The translations under genes and the position numbers were made by a program. A stretch of DNA of 22,114 bases, from contig CAYOEZ010000059.1 in the NCBI GenBank assembly GCA_964402955.1, positions 1 through 22,114 on the forward strand, in the 5' to 3' direction. Each line of letters starts with the position of its first letter. The stretch's first letter is position 1. The stretch comes from CAYOEZ01 sp964402955 (lineage in GTDB: Bacteria; Chloroflexota; DTOL01; DAOUCN01). Below the pieces are notes generated by a model that was not told where the DNA came from, made no database searches, and saw only the letters and a program-made list of their open reading frames with translations. Shown here piece by piece: positions 21,236-22,114 of this stretch.

Positions 21236-22046
21236 GTCCCACCCAGCCAATCAAGACGCCAAAACGGCCCGTCTTGCCCTTCTCAGCGCGGTGCGAGTAG
21301 AACTCGTCGGTGTGGCAGGCTGTGCACAAGCCGGACATGGCGATATTCGCTTCGGCCAGCCCGGCCGCCATCAGCAAGCGGCGATTTGCCTCAGGCAGAT
21401 CGAGCATCAGGCTGCCGCCATGCTTATACAGCACATCGTTCCAACAAGGCAGCCCCTCGCGCACCTGGCGCGCCACATCCTCTTGAATCTCGTAGTGACA
21501 GGGCCCGATTGCGGGCGCCACAGCCGCGAGAATGTCGGCTGGCTGGCAAGCAAACTGGCGAGTCATGGCTTTCACCGTCACTCCGACGATGTCGCCGACC
21601 GTCCCTTTCCAGCCCGCATGCGCCAGCGCAACCACCTTGCGCACCGGATCGCAGAACAGGATGGGCACACAATCGGCAAAACGCAGGAAGATATAGAGAT
21701 CAGTACGATCAGTCATCAAAGCGTCGGTGGTCGGGACGGTGTTGGTGGCGCTGAGAGCGCCCCGCCCCCGCGCCCCGTCGCCAACATAAGCCACGTTCGT
21801 GCTATGCACCTGATGGCAGGTCACGACCGAGTTTACCTGTGCGCCCACACCGGCATACAGCCGGCGCCGGTTTGTCTCCACCAGCGCCGTCTCATCGCCG
21901 ACAGAATAGCCGACGTTCAGTGAAGCAAACGGGCCGCTGCTGACCCCGCCGTGCCGCGTTGAAACGGCATTGTGCGCCCCGGCGTTCTCAAGCTGCGGAA
22001 AAGAGTAGAATGCGAGCGAGTCTTGCGTTGAGCGGATAATTGTCAC
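21225..22046 (-). CDS. pgeF: PgeF/YfiH laccase-domain peptidoglycan editing protein
   Basis: This family includes E. coli PgeF (YfiH), which removes misincorporated L-serine from UDP-MurNAc-peptide precursors; some members act on purine nucleosides. The 273-residue protein has the metal site His and Cys motifs: CHQVHSTNVAYVGD, FADCVPILFCDP, and AHAGWKGTVGDIV. It also has APAIGPCHYEIQEDV and the end CTACHTDEFYSHRAEKGKTG. The start is GTG at 22046, six bases after GGGAGG; an ATG at 22079 would overlap the promoter region. The extended -10 promoter at 22070-22099 leaves about 16 nt of leader. It forms a unit with yggS, which it overlaps by 11 bases. Confidence 0.95.
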   Translation of the reverse strand: MTIIRSTQDSLAFYSFPQLENAGAHNAVSTRHGGVSSGPFASLNVGYSVGDETALVETNRRRLYAGVGAQVNSVVTCHQVHSTNVAYVGDGARGRGALSATNTVPTTDALMTDRTDLYIFLRFADCVPILFCDPVRKVVALAHAGWKGTVGDIVGVTVKAMTRQFACQPADILAAVAPAIGPCHYEIQEDVARQVREGLPCWNDVLYKHGGSLMLDLPEANRRLLMAAGLAEANIAMSGLCTACHTDEFYSHRAEKGKTGRFGVLIGWVGHGR

Positions 22047-22069
22047 GAGCAGCCTCCCTGTCCAAATGG

Positions 22070-22099
22070 AGTATAGCATACCGGACGGCTGCCATGCAA
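22070..22099 (-). promoter_or_regulatory. Promoter of the pgeF-yggS unit (extended -10)
   Basis: TGCTATACT on the minus strand gives a TGn-extended -10 (TATACT at 22075-22070). A partial -35, TTGCAT (22099-22094), lies 18 bases upstream. The predicted start is about 22063, about 16 bases before the GTG start of pgeF. Confidence 0.6.
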
Positions 22100-22114
22100 C
22101 AGCGCCGCCTGACG

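Noticed and set aside
1..22114. CRISPR array, tRNA, 5S/16S/23S rRNA or prophage genes
   Set aside because: No regularly spaced repeats, no cloverleaf-like sequences and no phage or transposase coding genes were recognised anywhere in the window.

Overview
The window looks like a chromosomal segment of a fairly GC-rich bacterium, most likely a member of the Chloroflexota (Anaerolineae/Caldilineae-like). This is an inference from three things: a small basic membrane protein next to ftsA, a secreted protein ending in a Thr/Pro linker plus a FLPLIV-type tail, and the overall gene layout. No taxonomic marker was searched. Almost everything is on the minus strand, so the biological order runs from right to left.

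At the right end, pgeF (laccase-domain protein) and a yggS-type PLP-binding protein overlap and are followed by a small two-helix membrane protein. This unit has an extended -10 promoter at about 22070-22099 and ends at a two-way hairpin (19938-19971). It shares that hairpin with the only convincing plus-strand gene, a secreted P-domain-like protein (19127-19930) with its own strong promoter. Next comes rnpB (RNase P RNA, about 18500-18881, minus), with a well-placed promoter and a perfect 24-bp hairpin terminator (18441-18492).

From 18323 to 915 lies a division and cell wall (dcw) cluster: mraZ, rsmH, ftsL-like, ftsI, murF, a small winged-helix regulator, murD, ftsW, murG, a CvpA-like membrane protein, murC, murB, ddl, ftsQ, sbp, ftsA, ftsZ. 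nrdR follows behind its own promoter and a long structured leader. Genes are tightly packed, with ATGA overlaps at the wHTH/murD and CvpA-like/murC junctions and a 92-nt ftsW/murG overlap. The cluster supplies cytoplasmic peptidoglycan precursor steps (murF, murD, murG, murC, murB, ddl), septal synthesis (ftsW, ftsI) and the division ring (ftsZ, ftsA, ftsQ, ftsL). murE and mraY, normally found between ftsI and murD, are absent from the window.

The most noteworthy points are as follows. (1) A wHTH regulator occupies the mraY slot, with its own promoter carrying a TCACGTGA palindrome in the spacer. (2) The mraZ promoter region contains four GG motifs at exact 10-bp spacing, a candidate MraZ operator. 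(3) The mraZ leader carries a 142-bp nested palindromic MITE-like element with a 9-bp flanking duplication, plus a separate 15-bp perfect palindrome. (4) The nrdR leader carries three strong hairpins. (5) A PIN-domain-like tail runs off the left edge, overlapping the end of nrdR. No CRISPR array, tRNA, 5S/16S/23S rRNA or transposase gene was seen.
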